NCBI GenBank assembly: GCA_009602725.1
Contig: WELB01000129.1
Span: forward strand, 82,698 to 99,049
Direction of reading: 5' to 3'
Length of the DNA stretch: 16,352 nt
DNA from: Spirogloea muscicola
Lineage: Eukaryota; Streptophyta; Zygnematophyceae; Spirogloeales; Spirogloeaceae
In this document: piece by piece, positions 1-9,600 of the stretch
How the letters are laid out: each line of letters opens with the position of its first letter
How positions within the stretch are numbered: position 1 is the stretch's first letter
Position numbers and translations under genes: made by a program
Notes under the pieces: generated by a model
What the model was told of the DNA's origin: nothing
Seen by the model: the letters and a program-made list of their open reading frames with translations, nothing else
Databases searched by the model: none

Positions 1-2
1 CG

Positions 3-1653
3 CGGGGGCCCGCGCTGCAGCTCCGCGCGGGGCCCCCGCGGGCCGCCTCCAGGAGAGCTGCCCTCAGCCTGGGGCTTGGCCTGGGCCTGGGCTCGCTGGC
101 CACCACGCCGCTGGCAGGAAGCCCCGCGCTGGCCGCGCCGCCGTCGCGGCCGCCGTCGCTGGAGGACGTCCCCAGGTGGACTCCTTGGGCTTCACAGCAA
201 CTCTCCGCCGGCTGCCTCCGTGCTGCTTCCAGCGCAGCCATCAGCCCTGCCGCCCACTGCTCAGGCTGCGTGCCGCTCGCTGCAGGTTCCGACGGACTGC
301 CAACGGCGTCAGATACGAAGGTGAGCTCAGTCCATCGCCCATCATCTTGATTGGGACTTGTCGTCCGTGACTTGAGCTCACCTTGGGCGCCTTTCCACCC
401 GACGCTTGGCGAGCCCAGGCTTCTCTAGGCCAGATCCTTGTTGATGACTGTGCTGAGTGTCAAGCAGTAAAGTACCGTATGCCACAGATGGCCAAAGACA
501 GCTGAAACAAGTGCCGATGGTACAAGGCCAGCAGGTCGCTTTCAGTGATCGAGCTACCAGCAACTTACCGTGGACTTTTCCTCCCTCCATCAGATGTTAT
601 TGAAGGCAGTGGCAGTGAAGCTAAGCCGGGCGACAGCGTCCAATTCAACTACGTCTGCAGAAGGTCCAACGGTTACTTTGTGTACAGGTGCTCGCGCTGG
701 TATAATGTGCGCATAGAATTTCCTCTCTTTCCTACATCAGATTGCTTGTCACGAATTTGCACTGACACAGATGTGCAATGCACATGTAGCGCGCGTGATA
801 CTGATGTCGTGTCTGTCGGGCATCGCAGCACTGTGGACCCGTTCAGTGGCGAGGCACAGCCAGCTACCCTTCCACTGGGAGAGGGAAAGGTGGGATCGCA
901 CCACATCCTGTTATTGCCCGCAAGGAGCAAACTCTAGTCACTGAGTCATTCCTGCTTGTACGACACAGAGAACAGCAGGTCTTGACAAAAACTGAAACCC
1001 TCATCATATAGACATTCACTTGCTCGATTTTAAAGACCATTCAGGCCAGCAGACACCTTTCTCTGATGCTGGAGAAAGTCACTCAATCAACCTTGTGTTC
1101 TGTGCAGATGATACTTGGTCTGGAGGAGGTCCTGTACGGAATGAGGCCAGGAGGTTGTCTTCTAATAGCCACTAATAGGCGTCAGGCTATTAGTGGCTGC
1201 CTGACGCCTATGTGCCTGCGGTGTGGAAGCGCCGGAATTGGAGTACCTCTGGCACAAATTGACGGGGTGTCATTTGTACCGGCCCAACATGCAGGCAAGA
1301 GGCGAGCTTTGGTCCCCCCCTCAGCCGGATATGTCAGCTCTGACTTGGAACCGCAACCCAAGGAGGTGAGGCCATGACCTTGCTCATGGTATGGTGGCTG
1401 CTGTGAGATAGTCAATGCCGTCAGCTCCTCTTCCCAAGAATTAGCTTGCCAGGTGTGGCGGTCAGAGATCGAGGAACCCCTTCACTAATGTAACAGTGAG
1501 CGATCAATGTCACATGCATGACGAATACAGAGGGGCAAGAGTTGCTGAGATGTTCGATGTGTGCTGTGGATGCAGTTCGGTCCTCGCCGATCACTCCACT
1601 CGCATGCAAAGGAGCCGCTGGTCTTTGAAGTCCAGCTGCTTAAAGTCATATGA
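3..1653 (+). CDS. FKBP16-1: Thylakoid-lumen FKBP-type peptidyl-prolyl cis-trans isomerase, 5' partial
   Basis: Seven exons join in phase: 3–175, 286–320, 594–687, 829–889, 1108–1153, 1295–1365 and 1576–1653 (stop TGA 1651). All internal junctions are GT–AG. They give 185 visible residues; the start codon lies left of the window. Residues 16–44 form a lumenal targeting signal: twin arginine (SRRAAL), a Leu/Gly hydrophobic stretch, and an ALA cleavage motif. The FKBP domain starts near residue 66 (GVRYEDVIEGSGSEAKPGD) and carries VQFNY, the helix GLEEVLYGMRPGGKRRALVP and the ending FGPRRSLHSHAKEPLVFEVQ. That tail, with the SAGY motif before it, matches my memory of plant FKBP16-1; the subfamily is inferred, the FKBP family is not in doubt. 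FKBPs catalyse prolyl isomerisation or act as assembly chaperones. The tryptophan at the base of the FKBP12 pocket is replaced by Leu here (GLEEV), so catalysis may be weak. Confidence 0.93.
1167..1211. repeat. Two overlapping, mutually exclusive perfect hairpins
   Basis: Within the FKBP intron at 1154–1294. The first stem pairs 1167–1178 with 1187–1198 (12 bp, 8-nt loop). The second pairs 1175–1187 with 1199–1211 (13 bp, 11-nt loop). The arms have the order A-B-A'-B', so only one stem can form completely, or a pseudoknot could. A is agccactaata and B is ggcgtcaggc. Function is unknown; a template-switching replication error would leave such a footprint. Confidence 0.85.
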
Positions 1654-2928
1654 TTGGCTGGCCAGAGACGGGGCGGATGGCTGTGGTGGTGCTCGAAGCA
1701 TGGGCTCAGCTGTACCCCATAGGAGTGGTGAGCTGGCCTTGCTGCAGCCAGATCTGAGTGTAGCTGCTAAACCTTTGTTGTGAAGTAATTGCTGTTCTTG
1801 GCTACTTTTGACGCTATAACACAAGTTTGTGATCTGCATGCCAATGTCCATTGCAGGTTAAAACTTGTCAGCTGTGGCCGAATCATTCTCTATGCACTTG
1901 CTTCCAGGTCAACATGGGTCTTGTCAAGGCCTTCCGTAGGAAGCTCAATAGGCTGGGATCGCCACATGTATTGTTAGGAGACAGGCACAGCAGCAAATGC
2001 ATCCAAGTACCTTGCAATACCTTCCCCTTAAGCTTTCGCTTGGAAAAGATACAGGGCAACGCCTTGTCCGCCCTCTAGTTGTTCCGATCTGCACTTGCTG
2101 ACTGGAGGTCACTGAGCGTCCATGCGCATAAGAAAGAAAGTGATTCTCCATGAAGACTCTCCTGGTAAACATATTGGGATTGGGCACGTGGGCTCTCCTG
2201 GGGACAAATCCGCATTAAGGTCACAGAGAGTAGTTTTGACTAATTCAAGCGCCTTCCGGTCCATCCAGACCTTCGTCCCTCTGGGCTGTCCTCTCACAGC
2301 CATTTCCTCACAGTGGGAGAGCTATTTCTTTCTTTCTTCCCATCTCAAGGCGATGCTTGTAAGATATAAGAATGCCAGTCAAATAAGATAAAAACAGCTC
2401 TTAGGCAAAGTAAGGCGAGGGGGCATTTAACAGGGAAAATAAGGGGCACGGTGCTCTTGAATCGTGAGGTGGCCTAAACAGGCCAACAAACGGTTCAGGC
2501 CAAAAGAGAGTAGCAGCTCTTTCGATGGGGCGAAGGCTGTGAAACGTTGGCCCACTGATAGTGGTGTTCCCGTCTCATGGCAAATTGGCGGAGAAGGCAA
2601 GGCATGCGGTCGTCAAAGGGTACAAGTACGCGGACATATCGTTGCGCTGGCGATCAATGTTCATGGGCCACTTGGAAGTCCGTGGCTGACCCTTTATCAG
2701 CACCTTCCACAGTGTGCGACCACCCAATGCCAAGGCAGCATGGAGAGCAGCCCGGCTTCAATGCCGCTGGATCGCTCACTCAGGCATTCTGAATGCGCCT
2801 CTCAGCCCTGAGCACTTACAAGAGTATGCGGTGCCCTTGCACGGCAGGCCGTGCTTTTGCTGCTGCTTCTGCGTTTTATTGGGAGTGACACTTTTGCGGC
2901 TGCAAGCTACTCTTCCATCCTGTCCCAG
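1654..2928. other. Stretch with no recognised gene (FKBP 3' region and intergenic DNA)
   Basis: After the FKBP stop I find no reading frame resembling a known family on either strand. Several short frames exist (for example 2122–2391 and 2464–2811, plus strand), but none has a convincing composition together with matching splice sites. A TTTC-type simple repeat lies near 2326–2340. I see no tRNA, transposon termini or long repeats. The stretch probably holds the FKBP 3' UTR and perhaps upstream exons of whatever gene owns the candidate exon at 2929. Confidence 0.5.
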
Positions 2929-3101
2929 GCTCTGAGACAGCGCTTTTGGCATCCCTTCTTCTCTCCGTTGTCAAGCTTGTGGCGGATGGCCGACTCAACG
3001 AGCGTCGCGCCATCATAGCTGACGTTGTCACTGCCGACTGCATTGACTCCCCGGAGCTCCTACATTCGCCGTCCGCCAAGCGGCAGGCGCCAGTGGGAGC
3101 G
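2929..3101 (+). CDS. Candidate internal exon, unrecognised protein
   Basis: A strong acceptor (pyrimidine tract then CCCAG ending at 2928) opens a frame of 57 complete codons ending at GCG, followed by gtacgc at 3102. The translation begins SETALLASLLLSVVKLVADG and continues with a charged segment, RLNERRAIIADVV, so it reads like an amphipathic helical region of a real protein. I do not recognise the family. It enters needing one base from an upstream exon, which I could not find, and leaves in phase 0. It could belong to a separate small gene between FKBP and SDR, or to the 5' part of the SDR gene. The region is GC-rich like the 5' ends of the neighbouring genes. Confidence 0.35.
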
Positions 3102-3204
3102 GTACGCAGACCACCCCACTGGCGACGAGTTTGTCGGACCATGCAGTCAACGTCCCGGGTCGCTGGCGCAAGTGTATCGCATGCGCTTGGCCGTCTCGCT
3201 GCAG

Positions 3205-3333
3205 AGGTCCATGGCCCGTGCGCTGCACCTTCGTGCCGGGAGAGCCCTCGCTGCTGCCTCTGGCTCTGTCCAGGGGACCCACTTCCAGGACCCTAGCCTC
3301 TCTGATTTGCGGCTGCTTAGCAGGGGTTACTGA
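3205..3333 (+). CDS. Possible terminal exon following the 2929–3101 candidate
   Basis: After the donor at 3102, an acceptor (cgctgcag, ending 3204) would continue in phase 0 with RSMARALHLRAGRALAAASG and reach a stop at 3331–3333. An earlier acceptor ending 3146 (accatgcag) also keeps phase 0, in another frame that stops near 3297. Nothing in either translation is recognisable, so this is only a splice-compatible possibility. Confidence 0.2.
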   Translation, partial: RSMARALHLRAGRALAAASGSVQGTHFQDPSLSDLRLLSRGY

Positions 3334-3560
3334 GTAATTTGTAGCTGCTTTCTTTCTTTGTGTGCTTTGGTTTCTTAGCGCTTCCTCTGGCTTCCTCTGG
3401 CCCCTTCTCGTTCTTTATTCATTCTTTTTTGGGCTGGCTTGTCCAGCCCCTATCCTCAATGGGCGAGCCCTTTCTTCGTTGTGGCCTTCCGGACCTTTTC
3501 ACATGTACAGACCACAGACCACTGAGCTTCTGGCGCTTGTCGTCCACAGCCATCGTCTCG

Positions 3561-5955
3561 ATGGCCAGGCCCGGCGCGCCGGTCGGGGCTCCGGCGCCGC
3601 CGCCCGCCGCCGCCGCCATGGCGCCGGCGNCGCTCGCGCGCGCCGGCGCCGCCGTCCTCATGGCCTGCCGCGACACCGACAAGGCCGCCGCCGCCGCCGC
3701 GCACATCCGCCAGGTCCCGGCACTGCTCGCGCGCCGATGTTGCTCCAAACCCTAAGCCCGGCCTCCCCCCCCTCACGGCTGCCCCGGGCCCGGCCGTCTC
3801 CAGGCATGCCCGAGCGCGGAGCTGGACATCCTGCAGCTGGACCTCGCGGACCAGGGCTCGATCCGCCGGCTCGCCGCGCACGTCAAGCAGCGCGGCCTGG
3901 CGATCAGCCTCCTGGTGACTCCACCACCTCGGGCTTGCGCTCGATGCCGTGCTGCGAGGCCCCGCGCGGGCGAGGGCGGAGTGATGAATGTGCTGGCTCG
4001 CCCTCCCGCACAAAGTGAACAACGCCGGAGCGCCGTTCCGCCGGCCCTGGTACACGGCGGACGGCGTCGGAGGCTGCGCACAGGTCCGTCCGTCGTCTCG
4101 GAAGGCCTGCGCGAGGTCCTCGCCGGTCTGTGATCGACGGCGATGAAGGCGTCGGGCATGCTGCACAGGGCAGTGCGGCTGCTGCTCGAGCACGGCTGAG
4201 AGATGGAGATGCTCAGGCTGCTGGTTCGCGTGCGATGAAGGCGCGGGGGCGCACTTCTCGGGCAGGTCAACTTCCTGGGGCCGTACACGCTGACCAGGCT
4301 TCTGGAGGATGCATTGGTGGCCGGCGCTCCCTCGAGGGTGCACCTCCTCTGAGTCCATGCACCCTGTTTCGCAGCGGCGTGCCAAATCCGCACCCTGATG
4401 AAGCTTGTCAAATGGGACGGGGACAAGAGTGGAGCTGCACAGTGCTGCCAAGGCATGCAGTCCGCTTCGAGTAGGTGGCAACTGTTTCCCCAAGGAGAAG
4501 GAGGAGACTGAGACAAGGCAGCGGTGGGGCCACGCCTTGCAGGTGGTGAACGTGAGCTCCATCACCCACCGATATGTTGACATCCCTGACGCGGTACAGC
4601 TCCACCCCTAAGGCCTTGCTGTTCTTGTCCCCGGCAGCGTTGCCTTTTGAGGGTGACGCTTGACCGGTGGCCTGCAGGCTAGATTGCTTTGCTATGCCCA
4701 TAGTCTGTATTGGGACTACTTGAGGTGCCTGCATCTTTGCTGCCAGCCTGAGCGTGTCTCCGCAGGGATCCACCTACTCCTCGCTGTGGGTCTCAGGGTG
4801 TTGCATCACTTCTATCCCTGCAAACAATGGCTGCACAAGCTCAGGACATGCTGCTGTATGCCATGCCATTTTTCAGAACAAATTTCTCCACGACTTTGCA
4901 TCAGGTCTGTATGCTCAGTGCAAATTGGCCAACGTCCTCTTCACGAATGAGCTGCACCGCAGATGGCGAGGTGAGGTGTGCATCGTTTAACTGCATGTCA
5001 CTGCTCATCAATGGCCGAGACCGAACACATGCACGCCCCATACTTTGGCACTGACCAGACTGTGTTGACGTGCACGTGCCCAGGCCGGAACATTGAGGCC
5101 TTTGCAGTCGACCCGGGTATGATGCCGTGCTCTCAGGACGATTGCCCTCAAAGGAGAATAGCTTAGCGCAGACAGGATGCTGCAGCAATCTACTCCATCT
5201 TGATCATCTTATAGGAGCAACTGAAATGCAAGAATAGCTGCAGGTGCTGTTCTGAGTGACATCTGGAGAAACTCAAAATTTTCACGACCACCATGGAAAT
5301 GGCTTGCACAGGTGAGCATGACACAGTGATGCATGGCAAATGAGGATCTCGCATTGCCATATTGCAGTTCTGGTGCTGTCAAGTCCACTTACAGCTACAC
5401 ATTGAGGATAATTTGATGATGCGTGCATCACTGACTGCAACACTACTTCTTGCAACTTTCCTTGTCAGAGCACCTTCTCACCCACATGGGATGGCGCTAT
5501 TCCCGTCATACATGCCGCCATGGGAGACACGAGCAATGCCGCCTCTGACCGCAAATACAGTGCAGTGTTCTTCGCCAGAGGAACTTTTGCTTGGCCCATT
5601 GTGAGGAATCCTCCACATCTTCACTGCAAGAGATGATTTGTTGAGCACCTTGATGACTCAATATATCTGATCTAAGCCGCTAATGTCCTCTGCACGTACC
5701 TTGACAAAAGTCCTCACACAGTGTACCCTCGTGCATTGAGCACAGTTCACGCTGCCTCCGCCAGGCATCCTGAAGTACCTGTTGCCGGTCACTGGAGTGT
5801 TCTATTTATTGGACTGGCCACTTCGAAGGCTTTCACAAGGGAGATGGTTAAGCAAAGTGCGATCTGTCCGATCGTCACCCAACTCTTACAATGTGAAGCT
5901 GGCACAGGAACTTTGGGAAGCAGCTGCAGATGTGGCAGGACTGCCTCGGCAATGA
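3561..5955 (+). CDS. Classical short-chain dehydrogenase/reductase (retinol-dehydrogenase-like SDR)
   Basis: Exons are 3561–3713 (start uncertain), 3804–3914, 4015–4083, 4266–4337, 4543–4593, 4877–4970, 5084–5116, 5244–5311, 5469–5600 and 5746–5955 (stop 5953). They sum to 993 nt, or 330 residues. SDRs are NAD(P)-dependent oxidoreductases. Visible motifs in family order: LARAGAAVLMACRD (residues 25–38), DLADQGS, VNNAG (89–93), catalytic Ser in VVNVSS (136–141), the active-site YAQCK (Y164, K168) with KLANVLFTNEL, VDPG (192–195), and a C-terminal LAQELWEAAADVAGL typical of RDH/WWOX-like members. Substrate unknown. The N-terminal TGxxxGxG cofactor motif is not readable: the expected place is a Pro/Ala run beside the ambiguous base at 3630. 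An in-frame upstream ATG at 3459 is an alternative start. The intron 3915–4014 lacks clean GT–AG ends; the others are canonical. Confidence 0.88.
3582..3632 (+). other. Low-complexity GCC-rich tract with one ambiguous base (n at 3630)
   Basis: This stretch sits where the SDR dinucleotide-binding glycine motif should be. In the frame of the downstream exon it reads mostly Pro and Ala; two bases over, it reads GRGSGAAAR, which is closer to a glycine loop. A small indel error in the (GCC)n run is therefore possible, and the n shows the base call was poor here. Confidence 0.6.
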
Positions 5956-6655
5956 ATTAAGGCTTGCTGTATATGGTGTCAAACACGATTGAATGCTCAA
6001 TCAGAGTGATTCATTGAGTGGAGGCTCTCCCCCTCTTTTGTGACTCTGTTGTAGCCATGAAGTAGGTACACCCTTGGGGAGAGCTTCTTCTCTTTAGTGT
6101 GTTGAGTAAAAGTGGGAGGCCAGGACTCACTATTAGAGTAGCTAAATTTCCCTGGAAGTGCTTGCGACACAGACCTTTGGAAGTGTAGCCTTCATGTCTG
6201 GCAGGATTGTATTTCTACTCTTGCAAAAGGAAGGTATCTGTTTGGACCCGGTTTGTATGTGACATAGAGCCGTGGTCCCCAGTCTGACGACCTCCCACAT
6301 TAGTAGGTTGTTTGAAAAGCATCGATACTGAAGAGTCAGAGTGGCTCCAATGGCTCAGGTGCATCCTTGCATATTGAAATCATCATATGACTGAAATGCA
6401 TTGAGATTCAGAATGGAGACACTCGAAGCCTGTTGGAAATTTAATTTGTACAAACACCTGCTGCATAACAAGGGACAGAAGTGCAAGCAATACTGATCTG
6501 ATCTCTTGTACCTCTTGTATATCTTTCTGTACCTCTTGTAAATCCTCAAGTCCGTGTGTGAGGAGGCTGAGGTGGTCAAGATAAGGCGTAAACTTTGGCG
6601 TAGACACCGGTGCTGAGGCCCTAATCTACAAGAGTGTGGCACCCCCTACATCTAC
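5956..6655. other. Convergent intergenic region between SDR and XLG
   Basis: The SDR stop (5953–5955, plus) and the XLG stop (6658–6656, minus) face each other across 700 bp, which must hold both 3' UTRs. I find no clear polyadenylation element that separates them. The only structured part is a heptad-coding minus-strand frame near 6383–6610, listed separately. The rest looks unremarkable. Confidence 0.6.
6383..6607 (-). other. Short open frame with coiled-coil heptads, status unknown
   Basis: Minus-strand frame of about 74 codons lying just downstream of the XLG stop, without an ATG start. It contains two successive heptads, DLQEVQK and DIQEVQE, followed by a Leu-rich segment. The heptads come from a 12-nt element, acaagaggtaca on the minus strand, repeated at a 21-nt spacing. 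It could be 3' UTR, an alternative last XLG exon (an acceptor cctcag lies just upstream) or a decayed fragment. Not recognised. Confidence 0.2.
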
Positions 6656-9600
6656 TCAGTAATTGGTAGAATAATCGTCTGGTAAGGGTGCGAAGCGAAG
6701 GCCGCCACTAGGAGCAATAATGACGTCCTGGCTCTGAAGTGGGTCGAAGTCGCTTGAAAAGTTCGAGTGGTCGGAAAGGAGAGCCCAATCTAACACGCTA
6801 TCGTCTTTCCATCTCAACACCTGCAATATCCAAGCGATATCAGTGAGTATTGCATTTCACGTATGCACAACAGGCCTGTTGCTGCGTCAACTGTCATGTA
6901 CTTCTTCATTGCTAATGTCCCAGGAAAGCGGTGAGAAATGACCTCCTTTATGATGATGAACGCAGTTGACGTGGATTCATCGTCCAGCGCATCTATCTGC
7001 GATGTGCAGTAACACTGGAGTGAGCAGAAATATTGAGCTCAACGGCCTGCATTGATTGTCGTCAACTGATCGGCCTTCGATGCTGCTCTTGGTCCTAGTG
7101 CGTAAATCTGCAAGCTAATTATTTGTGGTGAGCAGACATGGGTCTGCTTACCGCAAGTGCTTGGCTGGATATGACACGCAAGCACCGCCACGACTAGAGA
7201 GTGGGGGGACCAGGAAGATATGGGCGTGCCTTGAAGGTGTCGAGCTTGCGGGCAGAATTAGGGTTGGCTGCCATGAAGACTTCCTTGAACTTCCGGACGA
7301 TGTAGAAGTAAGCCTGCTGAGCCTTGGCCTGGGATGACGTATGCTCGGTCTCGACGGGGCTGGTCTCATCACCAAGCAGGAACGTCAGAAGAGCACTCCT
7401 TGTGCAACACGAGATTGTCGCAGCACTCCATTCATATTCACAGGAATTGTAAGCTACAAGCCTTCCAGTGGAGGAGCCCAATTGTTGCAGCACCCATTCA
7501 TGTCCAAAATAAGTCCAGCTACAAGCCTTTCAATAGAGGAGCCAAACTTCCACACAGATATTTTGACGGGTGCCAGGGTTACAGGTTGGTGCACCAACCT
7601 GTAATCAGAGAACCAAGAGCAAAGACGTATGGAGACTCCCCGTTCAATCTTCTCTTCAAAGAGGTCGTACTTGGTGAGGAGTAGGATAAACGGCTTGGAT
7701 GCAAGGCTGGGGGCTTTCAGTAGGCTGACAAAAGCATCACGCGCGGTCATCATCTTGTTCCTCTCAACAGAGCTGCCACGTTGAAGCCCCCCCCCCCCGG
7801 TATCCAGTGACCCAGGTCCTCCTGCATCCTCCTCCAACGTCTCGTCAAAACTGCTCAAGGACATGCAGAAGATGACGCCTGTCACCTCCTGGCCTGTCTC
7901 CAAGTAAGTGTCCCAACCTGTCGAATCTTGTCCACCCAGATGGATAAGTCTGTATCTGCACCAGTCACAACAGCGCATGGTAACTCAGCCTACCTACGCG
8001 AGACACTCCCAGTTGTTGCACATGCTCAGTACATCAGCCGAGCTGGGATCAGCGTTGGTGCTGCTAACAGACGAGCTGATTGCCAGAAAGGAAGGCAATA
8101 GGGCCCTGCCTCTCTTGATGCATGTCAACTATGCAGCGTGGAACTAAATGCACACAAGGGTCTAAAATTTCACACACACGGCATTGGTTGAGCAGCCTGT
8201 AATGTACAAACCAATGCCACTGTACACGGAGTTGCGGAAATGACTTGCAGCAATGTCAAACCTGGTCTCGACTGAAGGTGGACCATTGACAAGGGGTCCT
8301 GATATGACCGACCCGCCCACCATCGCAAACTCAACCTCAGCCATCCCAGAACTTTGAGGCAGACCCTCAACATAGAGGATGTCTCTGTGGCTGGCTTCGT
8401 AGTCTGGCCCGGCCAACTCCTGGACCTGGCAACCAGCCAGGATATGTTCGTCTCAGCTGGAGAGTTTCTTACAAACACATGGACTACAAGCAATGCTTTA
8501 GAGAAAGCTAATGTACAACTTGCTGCGCTGATCCTTGCCCAAAACCAAGTCAAGGGGTGCAATAGGAAGTACAAGGCACTTTAAGCATCTCAACCGTAGT
8601 GCAGTTCGAAGACATACGGAGATGTGCAGTAGCAACTTGAGGTACTAATAGCGTGCTTGAGAGGTGCTAGACTAGACTCGTGCAAATGCACCAATACTTG
8701 TCTCAATACGTGTCTGCTATGCAAAAGCGCTCCCAAAAGAAATGTTCTACATACCCGGTCGAGGAAGTAACCAGCGAAGGTGGATAAGCCTTCAATTTCA
8801 TGTACCCTGGCCATTGTGTTCTGAATAGCCTGGTCGTTCCACATTTCTTGAAGATGCTGAGCAACTTCAAGGGTGAGTTTCACAGCTCCATTTCTGCAAG
8901 CAATCAGAAGCACTTCTGCACACACACAAGGTAATCAAATTTCAGGCGGTGCAAGTCGCCTGCAATTAGCAGAACAATTGAGATTCTCGTCCTCTAATAT
9001 CTAGCTCGCCATCTGTGCCAAGGGCTGCTGCTTGGTTGCAATCAGACAACAGGCATCTAAGAAAGCATACATATGGGATTCAGGAAGAACCACACAACCA
9101 CTCAAGCAAGCAATGACTTGCGCAAAGCCATGGTGAGGCAATTCATGATAGGTGATGGTGCTGGAAATGCGAAGAGTGGGAATGAAAATGATCTAGATGC
9201 TGAAGAGCCACATGAAGGTGATCAAGTAGAAACAGCGGAGACTGTGCTTGCAATGCATGTCAGGACCTGCAAGCCTAGAAGTATGACTGCTGGTTGCGTA
9301 CTGACTGTCAACTCCCCCTTCTGCACAAGCCAATAAATGAAGCACCCTCAGCCGTGTAAAATGCTACTCGTTTCATCATGTCAGACACAGTTCATGAAAG
9401 AGTAATGCAATTATCAATCACAGTACGTGGCAAACCAACGTGCCTGAACGCACTATGTTGCAAGTAAGCTGTAAGCGTTATCTTTGACTTTCCTCTTACT
9501 TGTGCAGACGTACAAAACATCCAGATAACAGAAAAAATCATAACTACAATCTCGATGAGGTCAAGAACCTTCTGCTCTTTCGAACATCTCTCTTGCTCGC

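Noticed and set aside
2122-2391. 89-codon plus-strand frame
   Set aside because: No recognised motif, an equally long frame on the opposite strand, and no supporting splice or promoter signals.
3456-4583. 375-codon minus-strand open frame
   Set aside because: It lies opposite the SDR exons, is low in complexity (Arg/Ala/Gly runs), crosses the ambiguous base and matches no family. The plus strand carries the conserved SDR motifs with matching splice phases.
4766-4797. Extra SDR exon GSTYSSLWVSG
   Set aside because: It looked like the YSS active-site region, but its phase does not fit the next exon. Direct joining of 4593 to 4877 keeps phase and gives YAQCK.
5362-5604. 80-codon plus-strand frame with a hydrophobic start
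   Set aside because: It overlaps the SDR exon 5469–5600 in the wrong frame.
7067-7230. Alternative XLG C-terminal model using GC donors after TTC AAG (7230) and AAG (7075)
   Set aside because: It gives FKIY as in ordinary G-alphas but needs two poor GC donors. The GT–AG model keeps phase and retains the KAR that follows RKL, as I recall in plant XLGs.
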